From JALYNX01 sp040902845 (GTDB lineage Bacteria; Actinomycetota; Acidimicrobiia; Spongiisociales; ZC4RG35): DNA of 21,615 bases. The stretch's first letter is position 1; each line of letters starts with the position of its first letter. Positions 15,499-21,615 of the stretch are shown here, one piece after another. The translations under genes were made by a program, and so were the position numbers. Under the pieces are notes generated by a model, which saw only the letters and a program-made list of their open reading frames with translations, made no database searches and was not told where the DNA came from. The DNA lies in contig JBBDWM010000025.1 of the NCBI GenBank assembly GCA_040902845.1, forward strand, positions 1 to 21,615, given 5' to 3'.

Positions 15499-15697
15499 AG
15501 GAATTCAGATCAAGGGTGGCGCCGGCGCGTTCGAGGCTGCGCTCATCGCCGTCGTCCTCGACCATCTCACCCGGGACGAGGACACCATGCGGAGGCTGCC
15601 TCCCGGCGGTGCCCGCGGCTTGTCTGCATGGATGCGGGCGGAGCTCCCCGAGGAGCCCGATACCCCACTTGAACTGGTGGAGCCCGATCGCTTCTGA
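15491..15697 (+). CDS. Small ORF, possibly an acyl-CoA carboxylase epsilon-like subunit
   Basis: 68 residues with a strand-like start (MVEGIQIKGGAG) and an amphipathic helix (AFEAALIAVVLDHLTRDE). A loop with Pro, Gly and Arg follows, then a conserved-looking Trp (SAWMRAEL). Actinobacterial AccE subunits, which support acetyl/propionyl-CoA carboxylases, have this size and plan: short beta strand, one long helix that starts near the N-terminus, and a Pro/Arg tail with a Trp. Overlap with methylmalonyl-CoA epimerase by 8 nt fits that pathway. The match is by pattern and context only. An unrelated small protein is quite possible. Confidence 0.45.
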   Translation: MVEGIQIKGGAGAFEAALIAVVLDHLTRDEDTMRRLPPGGARGLSAWMRAELPEEPDTPLELVEPDRF

Positions 15698-15713
15698 CCG
15701 GGAGGACAGATCC

Positions 15714-15884
15714 ATGGTCACTTTCGAGCCCATCCACCAAGGGAAACTGGCCGCGGTATTCGATCTCGATGTGGCGCCAAGCCAACGGGGCTTCGTGGCC
15801 CCCGAACCGTTCTACATGAAGCTCGGTTTTGTCCGGACTGGCGAGATCGACGACGGGGAGACGGTGGGGCGTCTGACACTCTGA
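15714..15884 (+). pseudogene. Internally deleted GNAT acetyltransferase remnant
   Basis: A 56-codon ORF with a good Shine-Dalgarno (GGAGG at 15701-15705, 8-nt spacing). Residues 1-29 (MVTFEPI...AVFDLDVAPSQRGFVA) look like the N-terminus of BltD-type GNAT acetyltransferases. Residues 32-56 (PFYMKLGFVRTGEIDDGE..., RLTL) look like their last strand and C-terminus. The roughly 95-100 residues in between, including the acetyl-CoA binding loop (Q/RxxGxG/A), are missing without a frameshift. Family members are about 150-160 residues. The product cannot be an active acetyltransferase as read. It is either a decaying gene, a small protein kept for another reason, or an assembly error. Its stop is 1 nt from the convergent murJ stop. 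Confidence 0.65.
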
Positions 15885-15885
15885 G

Positions 15886-17418
15886 TCAGGCGCGCCTCAT
15901 GATCTCCTTCAACTCGGGCGCCCGAAGCAGGTAGGAGACGACGAGAAACCCGGCGAGGGCGGTCAACCCACCCAGGGCAGCCGCTCCCAACCCACCGAGG
16001 ACCGTCAGCTCTCCTTGACCGAATACTGCGTTGACCACCGGCAGGGCGAGGACCACCGCCGCTCCGGCAGCGAGGAGGCCCCGGAGCAAGGAGATCGCGA
16101 CGTTCCGGACCGCAGGCCATCCCGAGTCCATGCCCCAGGCCACCAGCAGGGCCAGTGCGTAGGCGCTCATCACGGCCACCGAGGCAATGGCGAAACCCTC
16201 CACTCCCGACAGGTTGTAGAAGCCTGACCAAACGGGTACCGCGACCACGGTCCCCACGGTTCCGATCAGGACCGGGGTCCACATCTTTCGCTTGGCATAA
16301 AAATGACGGGACAGGATCTGGTGCAGCCCCCAGGCCGGCACCGAAAAGGCGTAGATCATCAGGAGCCGCGCCACCAACTCGGTGTCCTCGGCACTGAAAG
16401 CCCCCCACTGGAAGAGCAGTCTCACCATGGGGCGGGCGAGGACCAGGAGGGCCGCCGCGGCGGCAGCGGCAACGAAGACAGTGTTGCGGGCGGCCTTGGA
16501 CGTGGTGGCGGTCAGCCCTTCGCTGTCACCGCGGGCCGCGAGACGGGCCAGGAACGGATAGGCGGCCACCCCGGCGGCCTGGGCGATGACACCGATCGGG
16601 ACCATGTTGAGCTGTCTGGCGAAGCTGAGCGCGGAGGTTGCTCCGTCTTCCACCTGTCCGAACCAGCGTACGAATTGCTCGTCGAGCACTGCGATCGATT
16701 GGCCGACCATCAGGGGCAATGCAAGGAGCAGGTACTCCCCGATTGACGATTGACCCCGCGGGACCGGGACCAGGCGGGTGCCGGTGGCCCTGGCTCCGAA
16801 CCACTGCAAGCCGAAGTTGCCGAGCGCCGACCCGACCACCGCCCCCCAAAGAAATCCCTCCGGGGTGGCCTCGCCAAACAGGGCCGAGGCGAGACCTCCC
16901 AAGATGATCCCGAGGTTGTAGACGATCGGGGCCAAGGCGGGCAGGACAAATCTGCGGTGGGTGTACTGGACCGCCATCAGCAGGGCGCCCGCTACCAGAA
17001 AGACTTGCGCGGGGAGAACGAGCCTGGTTAGGGATACGAGCCGCTCATGATCGGCTGCCTCCGGGAACATCAGCGACACCAGGGGATCCGCCGCCGCCCA
17101 CATCACGATCGTGAGCCCGACGATGGCGAGGATGACGAACCGGAAGACGGAGCTGAAGGCGCGGTTGGCGCCGTCTGCGTCGCCCTGTTCCAGATGACGG
17201 CTGAGGATGGGGATCAAGGTGATGGTCAGATAGGCCCCGGCCAACAGGTAGTTGAGGAAATCGGGGATGGTGAAGGCCTGGCGGTAGAGGTCTCCCTCGA
17301 CGTTGACTCCGATCATGGATGCCAGGAGGGTCTCCCGTCCTAACCCGAGCAGACGGGACAACAAGACGCTCCCGGCGACAACCGCGGCTGCGGTCCCCAT
17401 CCGAAGCGGCCGGCTCAT
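15886..17418 (-). CDS. murJ: Lipid II flippase MurJ (MviN family)
   Basis: Moves undecaprenyl-linked peptidoglycan precursor (lipid II) across the cytoplasmic membrane. The 510-residue chain is a MOP-superfamily protein with about 14 hydrophobic segments. It opens with a family-like start: GTAAAVVAGSVLLSRLLGLGRE (residues 8-29), then FTIPDFLNYLLAGAYLTITLIPILSR. Other recognisable parts are FRFVILAIVGLTIVMWAAADPLV and LHQILSRHFYAKRKMWTPV. No extra kinase-like C-terminal domain, as seen in mycobacterial MviN, is present. The ATG overlaps the stop of the PHP gene by 4 nt and has GGAG five bases upstream. It is the last gene of the cyclophilin-PHP-murJ set. Confidence 0.93.
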   Translation of the reverse strand: MSRPLRMGTAAAVVAGSVLLSRLLGLGRETLLASMIGVNVEGDLYRQAFTIPDFLNYLLAGAYLTITLIPILSRHLEQGDADGANRAFSSVFRFVILAIVGLTIVMWAAADPLVSLMFPEAADHERLVSLTRLVLPAQVFLVAGALLMAVQYTHRRFVLPALAPIVYNLGIILGGLASALFGEATPEGFLWGAVVGSALGNFGLQWFGARATGTRLVPVPRGQSSIGEYLLLALPLMVGQSIAVLDEQFVRWFGQVEDGATSALSFARQLNMVPIGVIAQAAGVAAYPFLARLAARGDSEGLTATTSKAARNTVFVAAAAAAALLVLARPMVRLLFQWGAFSAEDTELVARLLMIYAFSVPAWGLHQILSRHFYAKRKMWTPVLIGTVGTVVAVPVWSGFYNLSGVEGFAIASVAVMSAYALALLVAWGMDSGWPAVRNVAISLLRGLLAAGAAVVLALPVVNAVFGQGELTVLGGLGAAALGGLTALAGFLVVSYLLRAPELKEIMRRA

Positions 17419-18263
17419 GTGACTCCTGCGTGGGATCTGAGTTCGTCGACCAGCCCATCGGGAACGACGAGATCTCCATATCCGGTGCCAAGACTCAGCC
17501 CTGGCTTATAGGAGCCGTGAAAGTCACTGCCCCCGGAAGGGACCAGCCCGAAGCGGCGTGCCAGGTCGGAGTAGCCCTCCCTCTCGTGACGCCGATAGCC
17601 GGCGCAGAACGCCTCCAAACCGACGAGCCCGGCGGGGATGAGGCGGCTCAGCAGGTCCGCCATTTCATGCGCTCGATTGATCCCGAGAGTGTGAGGGTGG
17701 GCAAGGACGGGAACTCCGCCCGACACGCGAGCTAGCTGAATTGCGTCCTCAGGGGCCAGCCGGGGCCGTCCGATGTAGGCGGGCTTACCCGACGTGAGCC
17801 AGAGCTCAAACGCCTCCTCGATGGTTTCGACGTACCCCTTGCGCATCATGACGGCGGCGATGTGGGGCCGCCCGACACTGCCCGAACCCCCCTCCTCGAC
17901 GATCTCCTCGGCGGTGACCGGCATCCCTAGCTCGGTGAGACGTTGCGCCATGTTCTCATTGCGCTGCTCCCGACCGTGACGAAGCTCCTCGAGCCGGTTC
18001 TGGAGTGGACCGGGACCTGGCTCCAGCCAGAGGACAATCAGATGCATCCCGCCCTCGTCGTATTCCAGGGAAAGCTCGGTCCCCGGTATCAGCTCCAAAT
18101 TTGTGGACCTGGCCGCCGCTTTGGCCTCCGAGATCCCATCCTGGGTGTCGTGATCGGTGAGGCCGAGGGCGGTGAGCCCGACCTCGAGCGCCTGCTCGAC
18201 GAGGGCGGCCGGCTTCTCAGAACCGTCAGACGATGTCGAATGGGAATGGAGGTCTACGGCCAT
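17415..18263 (-). CDS. PHP domain phosphoesterase (RNase AM / TrpH type)
   Basis: 282 residues of the PHP family, metal-dependent phosphoesterases. Characterised relatives (YciV/RNase AM, and a nucleoside 3',5'-bisphosphate phosphatase) act on 5' ends of RNA or on pAp-like nucleotides. Metal ligands are in place: H6 and H8 (DLHSHST), D13, H38 in LTDHD, E63 in PGTELS, H74, H189 and H191 in LAHPHT, and D247 and H249 in SDFHG. Length is typical. An AGGAG lies 4 nt before the ATG. It stands 36 nt behind the cyclophilin gene and overlaps murJ by ATGA, so it is probably co-transcribed with both. The substrate is not determinable here. Confidence 0.9.
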   Translation of the reverse strand: MAVDLHSHSTSSDGSEKPAALVEQALEVGLTALGLTDHDTQDGISEAKAAARSTNLELIPGTELSLEYDEGGMHLIVLWLEPGPGPLQNRLEELRHGREQRNENMAQRLTELGMPVTAEEIVEEGGSGSVGRPHIAAVMMRKGYVETIEEAFELWLTSGKPAYIGRPRLAPEDAIQLARVSGGVPVLAHPHTLGINRAHEMADLLSRLIPAGLVGLEAFCAGYRRHEREGYSDLARRFGLVPSGGSDFHGSYKPGLSLGTGYGDLVVPDGLVDELRSHAGVT

Positions 18264-18299
18264 TGGTCTCCTACGCCCCGATGATGGCGGGTGCGTGGG

Positions 18300-19088
18300 T
18301 CAAGAACCGGTTACGTCGATGGTGACACTCTCGAGATAGACAGTTTCCAGGGGAAGACTCTCCTCCACCGAACCGGGTCGTCTTGCGGTTTCGACCTCCT
18401 CGATGAGATCGAGTGTCTCCTGTCCCGAAATGACATTGCCCAGGACGTTGAACTGAGGGTTGAGGACATCGGCTGCTGCACCGAGGACGATGAAGAACTG
18501 GCTCCCGCTGGTGCCCTTTCCGACGTTGTCCATTGCCACCACTCCTGGGGTGTGGACGAAGTCCTCAGGCGGGAACTCGTCGGGAATCCGATATCCGGGC
18601 CCACCGGTCCCGTCTGCCAGCGGGTCACCCGAGAACAACTGGAAATCGGCAACGATGCGATGAAACACCTGCCCGTTGTAGAACCCTTCCCGGGCGAGAA
18701 AGACGAAGGAATTGACCGTCTCGGGATAGCCGGCAGGGTCGAGCTCGATGACTATCTTCCCACACGAGGTCTGAAGGGTTGCCGTGACCTCGGCCGAGGG
18801 AATGATGTCGGCCTGTTGCTCGGGCTCGGCGTACTCGGCCACCTGTTCTGCCGGTGGCTGTTCCGCCCCGCATGCTGTCGTCTGTTGGCGGAAGCCCTCA
18901 TAGCCTCGGGGAAGGTCGCCCTCGTCATCGCCGAAGAAGGCGCCGATGGCGAGCACCCCCACTACCAGCACCCCGAAGACCAATGCGGTGCCCAGCCGAC
19001 GGCCCAGTTCGCGGCGTGCGGTCTGCTTCTTTTCAGCCTTCCGCTTGGCGGCGCGCTGATCTTTCTGACGCCGTCGTCTGTCGGTCAT
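18300..19088 (-). CDS. Membrane-anchored cyclophilin-type peptidyl-prolyl isomerase
   Basis: 262 residues. A very basic N-terminus (MTDRRRRQKDQRAAKRKAEKK) precedes one membrane helix (about 33-53), which should place the rest outside the membrane. A linker follows, then a cyclophilin domain (about 100-260). Active-site pieces seen: FHRI (142-145, with the catalytic Arg), F149, and SQFFI (196-200). The GGD motif reads SGD, and the usual Gln before it (Q63 in human CypA) is Phe here. The ATG at 19088 is the first credible start; the frame is open much further upstream, but that overlaps the divergent aspartate kinase gene. TAAAGT lies 10 nt upstream. It heads the PHP-murJ set, so a role in folding exported or envelope proteins is likely. 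Confidence 0.9.
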   Translation of the reverse strand: MTDRRRRQKDQRAAKRKAEKKQTARRELGRRLGTALVFGVLVVGVLAIGAFFGDDEGDLPRGYEGFRQQTTACGAEQPPAEQVAEYAEPEQQADIIPSAEVTATLQTSCGKIVIELDPAGYPETVNSFVFLAREGFYNGQVFHRIVADFQLFSGDPLADGTGGPGYRIPDEFPPEDFVHTPGVVAMDNVGKGTSGSQFFIVLGAAADVLNPQFNVLGNVISGQETLDLIEEVETARRPGSVEESLPLETVYLESVTIDVTGS

Positions 19089-19098
19089 GGCGGCTGCG

Positions 19099-19104
19099 AC
19101 TTTA
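19099..19104 (-). promoter_or_regulatory. Possible -10 of the cyclophilin operon
   Basis: TAAAGT on the minus strand fits TANNNT and ends 10 nt before the ATG. It lies in the 85-nt region shared with the divergent aspartate kinase gene. Confidence 0.4.
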
Positions 19105-19173
19105 GGCACCGGCCCGGTGCAACCCTTCGCGGTGTTTCGATTCTGAGCGAAAACGTTCCAAACTGTGTGAACC

Positions 19174-20406
19174 ATGTCGATCGTGGTCCAGAAATTCGGT
19201 GGGACATCGTTGGCCGACCCGGCGCGCATAAAGGCCGTCGCCGATCGCGTGGAGTCGACCCGGCGGGACGGGAACGACGTTGTGGTCGTGGTCTCGGCAA
19301 TGGGGGAGACAACCGACCAACTCATGTCTCTCGCTGCCGAGTTGAGCGACGACCCATCACCACGAGAGATGGACATGCTGCTCAGCGCCGGCGAGAGAAT
19401 CTCGATGGCGCTCTTGGCGATCACACTCAATTCGCGGGGGATACCTGCGGTCAGCTACACCGGCTCACAGGCGGGGATACTCACCGACTCTTCGCACGGC
19501 TCGGCCAAGATCCTCGACATCCAGGGCACCAGGGTTCGGGACAGCCTCGCTCAGGGGCGGGTCGTGATCGTTGCCGGGTTCCAGGGAGTTGACCCCGAGT
19601 CGAAAGAAGTGACGACGCTGGGACGGGGAGGCTCCGACGCCACCGCGGTGGCCTTGGCGGCTGCTCTCGGAGCCGATTCGGTTGAGATCTACACCGACGT
19701 CGACGGGGTGTTCACTGCCGACCCCAAGATCGTTCCCGATGCGAGCAAGTTGACCGAGATCCCGTTTGACGAGATGCTGGAGTTGTCGGCGGGGGGTGCG
19801 AGCGTTCTCATGTCCCGGGCTGTGGAGTTCGGGCGCCGTTTCGAGATACCGATCCATGTTCGATCTTCGTTTCACGACGGCGAGGGCACCTGGGTTCGAG
19901 AGTCGACGATGGAGCAGGCGGTCGTCAGTGGAATAGCCCATGATCGCTCGGAGGCAAAGCTGACTATGAACCGGGTTCCCGACCGCCCCGGAGTCGCGGC
20001 GGCCTTGTTCGGCGCCCTGGCGAGCGCTGGCGTGAATGTGGACATGATCGTTCAGAACGTGTCCCACGACGGGACCACCGACATCAGTTTCACCGTGCCG
20101 CGGATCCATGTTGTCGAAGGGGAGCGCATCTCAAAGCAGGTCGCCGTCGAGATCGGCGCCGAATCTGTCGATGTCGACACCGACATCGCCAAAGTCTCTT
20201 TGGTGGGGGCCGGTATGAAGACCCATCCTGGTGTGGCTGCCAGGGTCTTCGAAGCGATGTCAGGGGCCGGCATAAACATCGAAATGATTTCGACGTCGAC
20301 CATCCGAATCTCGTGTGTGATCAGGGCCGACCAGGTCGAGACTGCGGTTCAGGCCCTTCACGCCGTCTTTCACCCGCCGACCATTTCCGAAGAGGTTGGG
20401 GCATGA
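19174..20406 (+). CDS. lysC: Aspartate kinase
   Basis: Phosphorylates aspartate to open the pathway to lysine/diaminopimelate, threonine and methionine. The 410 residues contain KFGGTS (7-12), GERISMALLA, TLGRGGSDATAVALAAALGA and EIYTDVDGVFTADPK in the kinase part, then two ACT domains (about 265-405) for feedback control. The length is that of actinobacterial LysC. An in-frame TGA at 19168-19170 fixes ATG 19174 as the first start; there is no Shine-Dalgarno. An internal ATG at 19909 (residue 246) could give a 165-residue regulatory beta subunit, as known for Corynebacterium lysC. It overlaps asd by ATGA. Confidence 0.97.
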   Translation: MSIVVQKFGGTSLADPARIKAVADRVESTRRDGNDVVVVVSAMGETTDQLMSLAAELSDDPSPREMDMLLSAGERISMALLAITLNSRGIPAVSYTGSQAGILTDSSHGSAKILDIQGTRVRDSLAQGRVVIVAGFQGVDPESKEVTTLGRGGSDATAVALAAALGADSVEIYTDVDGVFTADPKIVPDASKLTEIPFDEMLELSAGGASVLMSRAVEFGRRFEIPIHVRSSFHDGEGTWVRESTMEQAVVSGIAHDRSEAKLTMNRVPDRPGVAAALFGALASAGVNVDMIVQNVSHDGTTDISFTVPRIHVVEGERISKQVAVEIGAESVDVDTDIAKVSLVGAGMKTHPGVAARVFEAMSGAGINIEMISTSTIRISCVIRADQVETAVQALHAVFHPPTISEEVGA

Positions 20407-21416
20407 GCGACCGGGCGGTCGCAGTGGTCGGGGCTACTGGCGCCGTGGGGCGCACGATGCAGGCGATCCTCGACGAGAGAGACTTCCCGCTCGGGTCGAT
20501 CCGCCTATTGGCTTCGGCGCGGTCGGCCGGATCGGTGGTCGAGACGGCGTGGGGCGAAGTGCTGGTAGAGGACCTGGCACAAGCCGACCCGTCCGGTATC
20601 GACATCGCTCTCTTCTCCGCAGGCGGGGCCCGCTCCCGGGAGTTCGCACCCCGGTTCGCTGCGGCCGGGGCAGTGGTGATCGACAACTCATCGGCGTTCC
20701 GGATGGAGCCGGAGGTTCCCCTTGTGGTGGCCGGTGTCAATGACGCCGAGGCGACGAGGCACAAGGGGATCATCGCCAATCCGAACTGCACGACGATGAC
20801 CCTGATGATGGTCGCCGGACCGCTCCACCGGGCGGCAGGTCTCCGCAGCATGACGGCCACCTCCTACCAGTCGGTATCCGGCTCAGGCCAACAGGGAGTG
20901 GACGAGCTGATCGAGCAGACCGATCGTTTGCGTCCCGATCTCGGCGCCCTGATGACCGGTGGTTGGATCGATCCCGAGCCCTCGCTGTTCGCCCGACCGA
21001 TCGGGTTCAACGTCCTGCCGCTCCTCGGCTCGGTGACGGAACAGGGCTACACCGACGAGGAATGGAAGCTGGTGTACGAGTCGAGAAAGATCCTCGGGAT
21101 ACCCGATTTACAGGTCGAGCCCACCTGTGTCCGGGTGCCGGTGCTGGTCGGCCACGGTGTGGCGGCAACCCTTCGCTTCGACCGCCCAATGGATGCAGAC
21201 GAGGCCCGGGAGATCCTGGGCGTTGCCCCCGGAGTCCAGGTGTGGGAAGACCGGGTGCCCACCCCCTTGGACTCCGCCGGCATCGATGACGTGTTGGTGG
21301 GCAGAATTCGGCCGACAGTAGGGGAGCCGGGCGGGATCAACCTCTGGGTGGTCGGTGACAACCTGCGCAAAGGCGCCGCCCTCAACGCAGTCCAGATCGC
21401 CGAGTTGTTGGTCTGA
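20403..21416 (+). CDS. asd: Aspartate-semialdehyde dehydrogenase
   Basis: Reduces aspartyl phosphate to aspartate semialdehyde with NADPH, the second step of the pathway started by LysC. The 337-residue chain has the nucleotide-binding loop GATGAVG (10-16), catalytic cysteine C129 in NPNCTT, the SVSGSGQQGVDEL motif and catalytic histidine H251 in VGHGVAATLRF. Length is normal. The ATG overlaps the lysC stop by 4 nt and gives the proper N-terminus; the frame is open 30 codons earlier inside lysC but without conserved sequence. Family 1 repeat copy C starts at the base after its TGA. Confidence 0.97.
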   Translation: MSDRAVAVVGATGAVGRTMQAILDERDFPLGSIRLLASARSAGSVVETAWGEVLVEDLAQADPSGIDIALFSAGGARSREFAPRFAAAGAVVIDNSSAFRMEPEVPLVVAGVNDAEATRHKGIIANPNCTTMTLMMVAGPLHRAAGLRSMTATSYQSVSGSGQQGVDELIEQTDRLRPDLGALMTGGWIDPEPSLFARPIGFNVLPLLGSVTEQGYTDEEWKLVYESRKILGIPDLQVEPTCVRVPVLVGHGVAATLRFDRPMDADEAREILGVAPGVQVWEDRVPTPLDSAGIDDVLVGRIRPTVGEPGGINLWVVGDNLRKGAALNAVQIAELLV

Positions 21417-21475
21417 CCCCTCTCGTTCTAGGGATCTACAGGGCCGTATATGACACCTGCTCGTCCCAATTACGG
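21417..21475 (+). repeat. Family 1 3'-end repeat, copy C
   Basis: It begins at the base after the asd stop (CCCCTCTCG). It shares ACAGGGCCGTATATGAC (21438-21454), then CCTG, CGTCCCAATTACG and the order of all blocks with copy B read on the minus strand. The right arm is intact but the left arm has drifted (TTCTAGGGATCT where copy B has TAATTGGGACCC). The hairpin is therefore much weaker than in copy B. It lies between asd and tRNA-Pro. Confidence 0.8.
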
Positions 21476-21503
21476 GCGATATGGCGTCCCGTCAGGGCTT
21501 CCC

Positions 21504-21509
21504 TACACT
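21504..21509 (+). promoter_or_regulatory. Possible -10 of tRNA-Pro
   Basis: TACACT fits TANNNT and ends 12 nt before the first base of the tRNA, leaving a precursor leader of a few bases. No -35 match is evident. Confidence 0.4.
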
Positions 21510-21521
21510 CTGTCCATCAAT

Positions 21522-21595
21522 CGGGACGTAGCGCAGCTTGGTAGCGCGCAGCGTTCGGGACGCTGAGGTCGTGGGTTCAAGTCCCACCGTCCCGA
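21522..21595 (+). tRNA. tRNA-Pro, anticodon CGG
   Basis: A full 74-nt cloverleaf. Acceptor arms CGGGACG (21522-21528) and CGTCCCG (21588-21594) pair perfectly. The D stem is GCGC/GCGC. The anticodon stem CAGCG/CGCTG holds the loop TTCGGGA with anticodon CGG at 21556-21558, reading CCG. The T stem is GTGGG/CCCAC with loop TTCAAGT. The discriminator base is A at 21595, and the genome does not encode CCA after it (CTC follows), so the 3' end must be added by nucleotidyltransferase. The acceptor stem ends 20 nt from the window edge. Confidence 0.97.
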
Positions 21596-21615
21596 CTCAG
21601 AAACCCCAGGTCAGG

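Noticed and set aside
19148..19159. SOS-box-like palindrome CGAAAACGTTCC before lysC
   Set aside because: It does not fit the actinobacterial CGAAC-N4-GTTCG pattern, and neither flanking gene is a known LexA target.
18291..19592. 433-codon plus-strand open frame
   Set aside because: It is antisense to the cyclophilin gene and then out of frame in lysC. Both real genes have clear motifs, and this product is a low-complexity Arg/Gly-rich shadow of high-GC sequence.
21522..21615. tRNA-Pro 3' end as an integration site
   Set aside because: Only 20 nt follow the tRNA, and no integrase or repeat of the tRNA end is in the window.

Overview
The window reads as chromosomal backbone of a high-GC Gram-positive bacterium (Actinomycetota). 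The protein set, the many TGATG, ATGA and TTGA overlaps, frequent GTG and TTG starts and several starts without a Shine-Dalgarno all point there. The class Acidimicrobiia is my best guess for depth, but that is inference. Almost the whole window is coding. I see no phage, insertion sequence or CRISPR array.

Layout. (1) 1-5713, minus strand: two ABC-2 exporters, each an ATPase followed by a permease, on either side of a dGTPase-like HD hydrolase. A possible 15-codon gene end lies on the plus strand at the left edge. (2) 5768-8636, plus strand: the replication and recombination cluster dnaX, ybaB/ebfC, recR. (3) 8801-12834, plus strand: a five-gene overlapping membrane-linked operon made of a DUF4129-like protein, a small two-helix membrane protein, a MoxR AAA+ ATPase, a DUF58 protein and a polytopic membrane protein. 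(4) 12842-15015, minus strand: thiolase and class II fructose-1,6-bisphosphatase (glpX), translationally coupled. (5) 15088-15884, plus strand: methylmalonyl-CoA epimerase, a 68-codon ORF resembling acyl-CoA carboxylase epsilon subunits, and an internally deleted GNAT acetyltransferase remnant. (6) 15886-19088, minus strand: membrane-anchored cyclophilin, PHP phosphoesterase and the lipid II flippase murJ. (7) 19174-21416, plus strand: aspartate kinase and aspartate-semialdehyde dehydrogenase, then tRNA-Pro(CGG).

The most unusual content is non-coding. Two different palindromic repeat families sit directly behind stop codons, each in a fixed orientation relative to the gene upstream. Family 1, about 60 bp, follows the first ABC permease (half copy), the dGTPase gene and asd. 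Family 2, about 110-130 bp, follows dnaX and recR. Six tandem GGTTAAC-like heptamers lie between dnaX and ybaB. Several starts follow a TANNNT hexamer by only 7-10 nt, which suggests leaderless or nearly leaderless mRNAs.

Metabolically, thiolase, epimerase and the possible carboxylase subunit fit acyl-CoA and propionyl-CoA turnover feeding the TCA cycle, with glpX on the gluconeogenic side. Ask and Asd supply aspartate semialdehyde for lysine/diaminopimelate, threonine and methionine. MurJ and the MoxR island point to envelope work.
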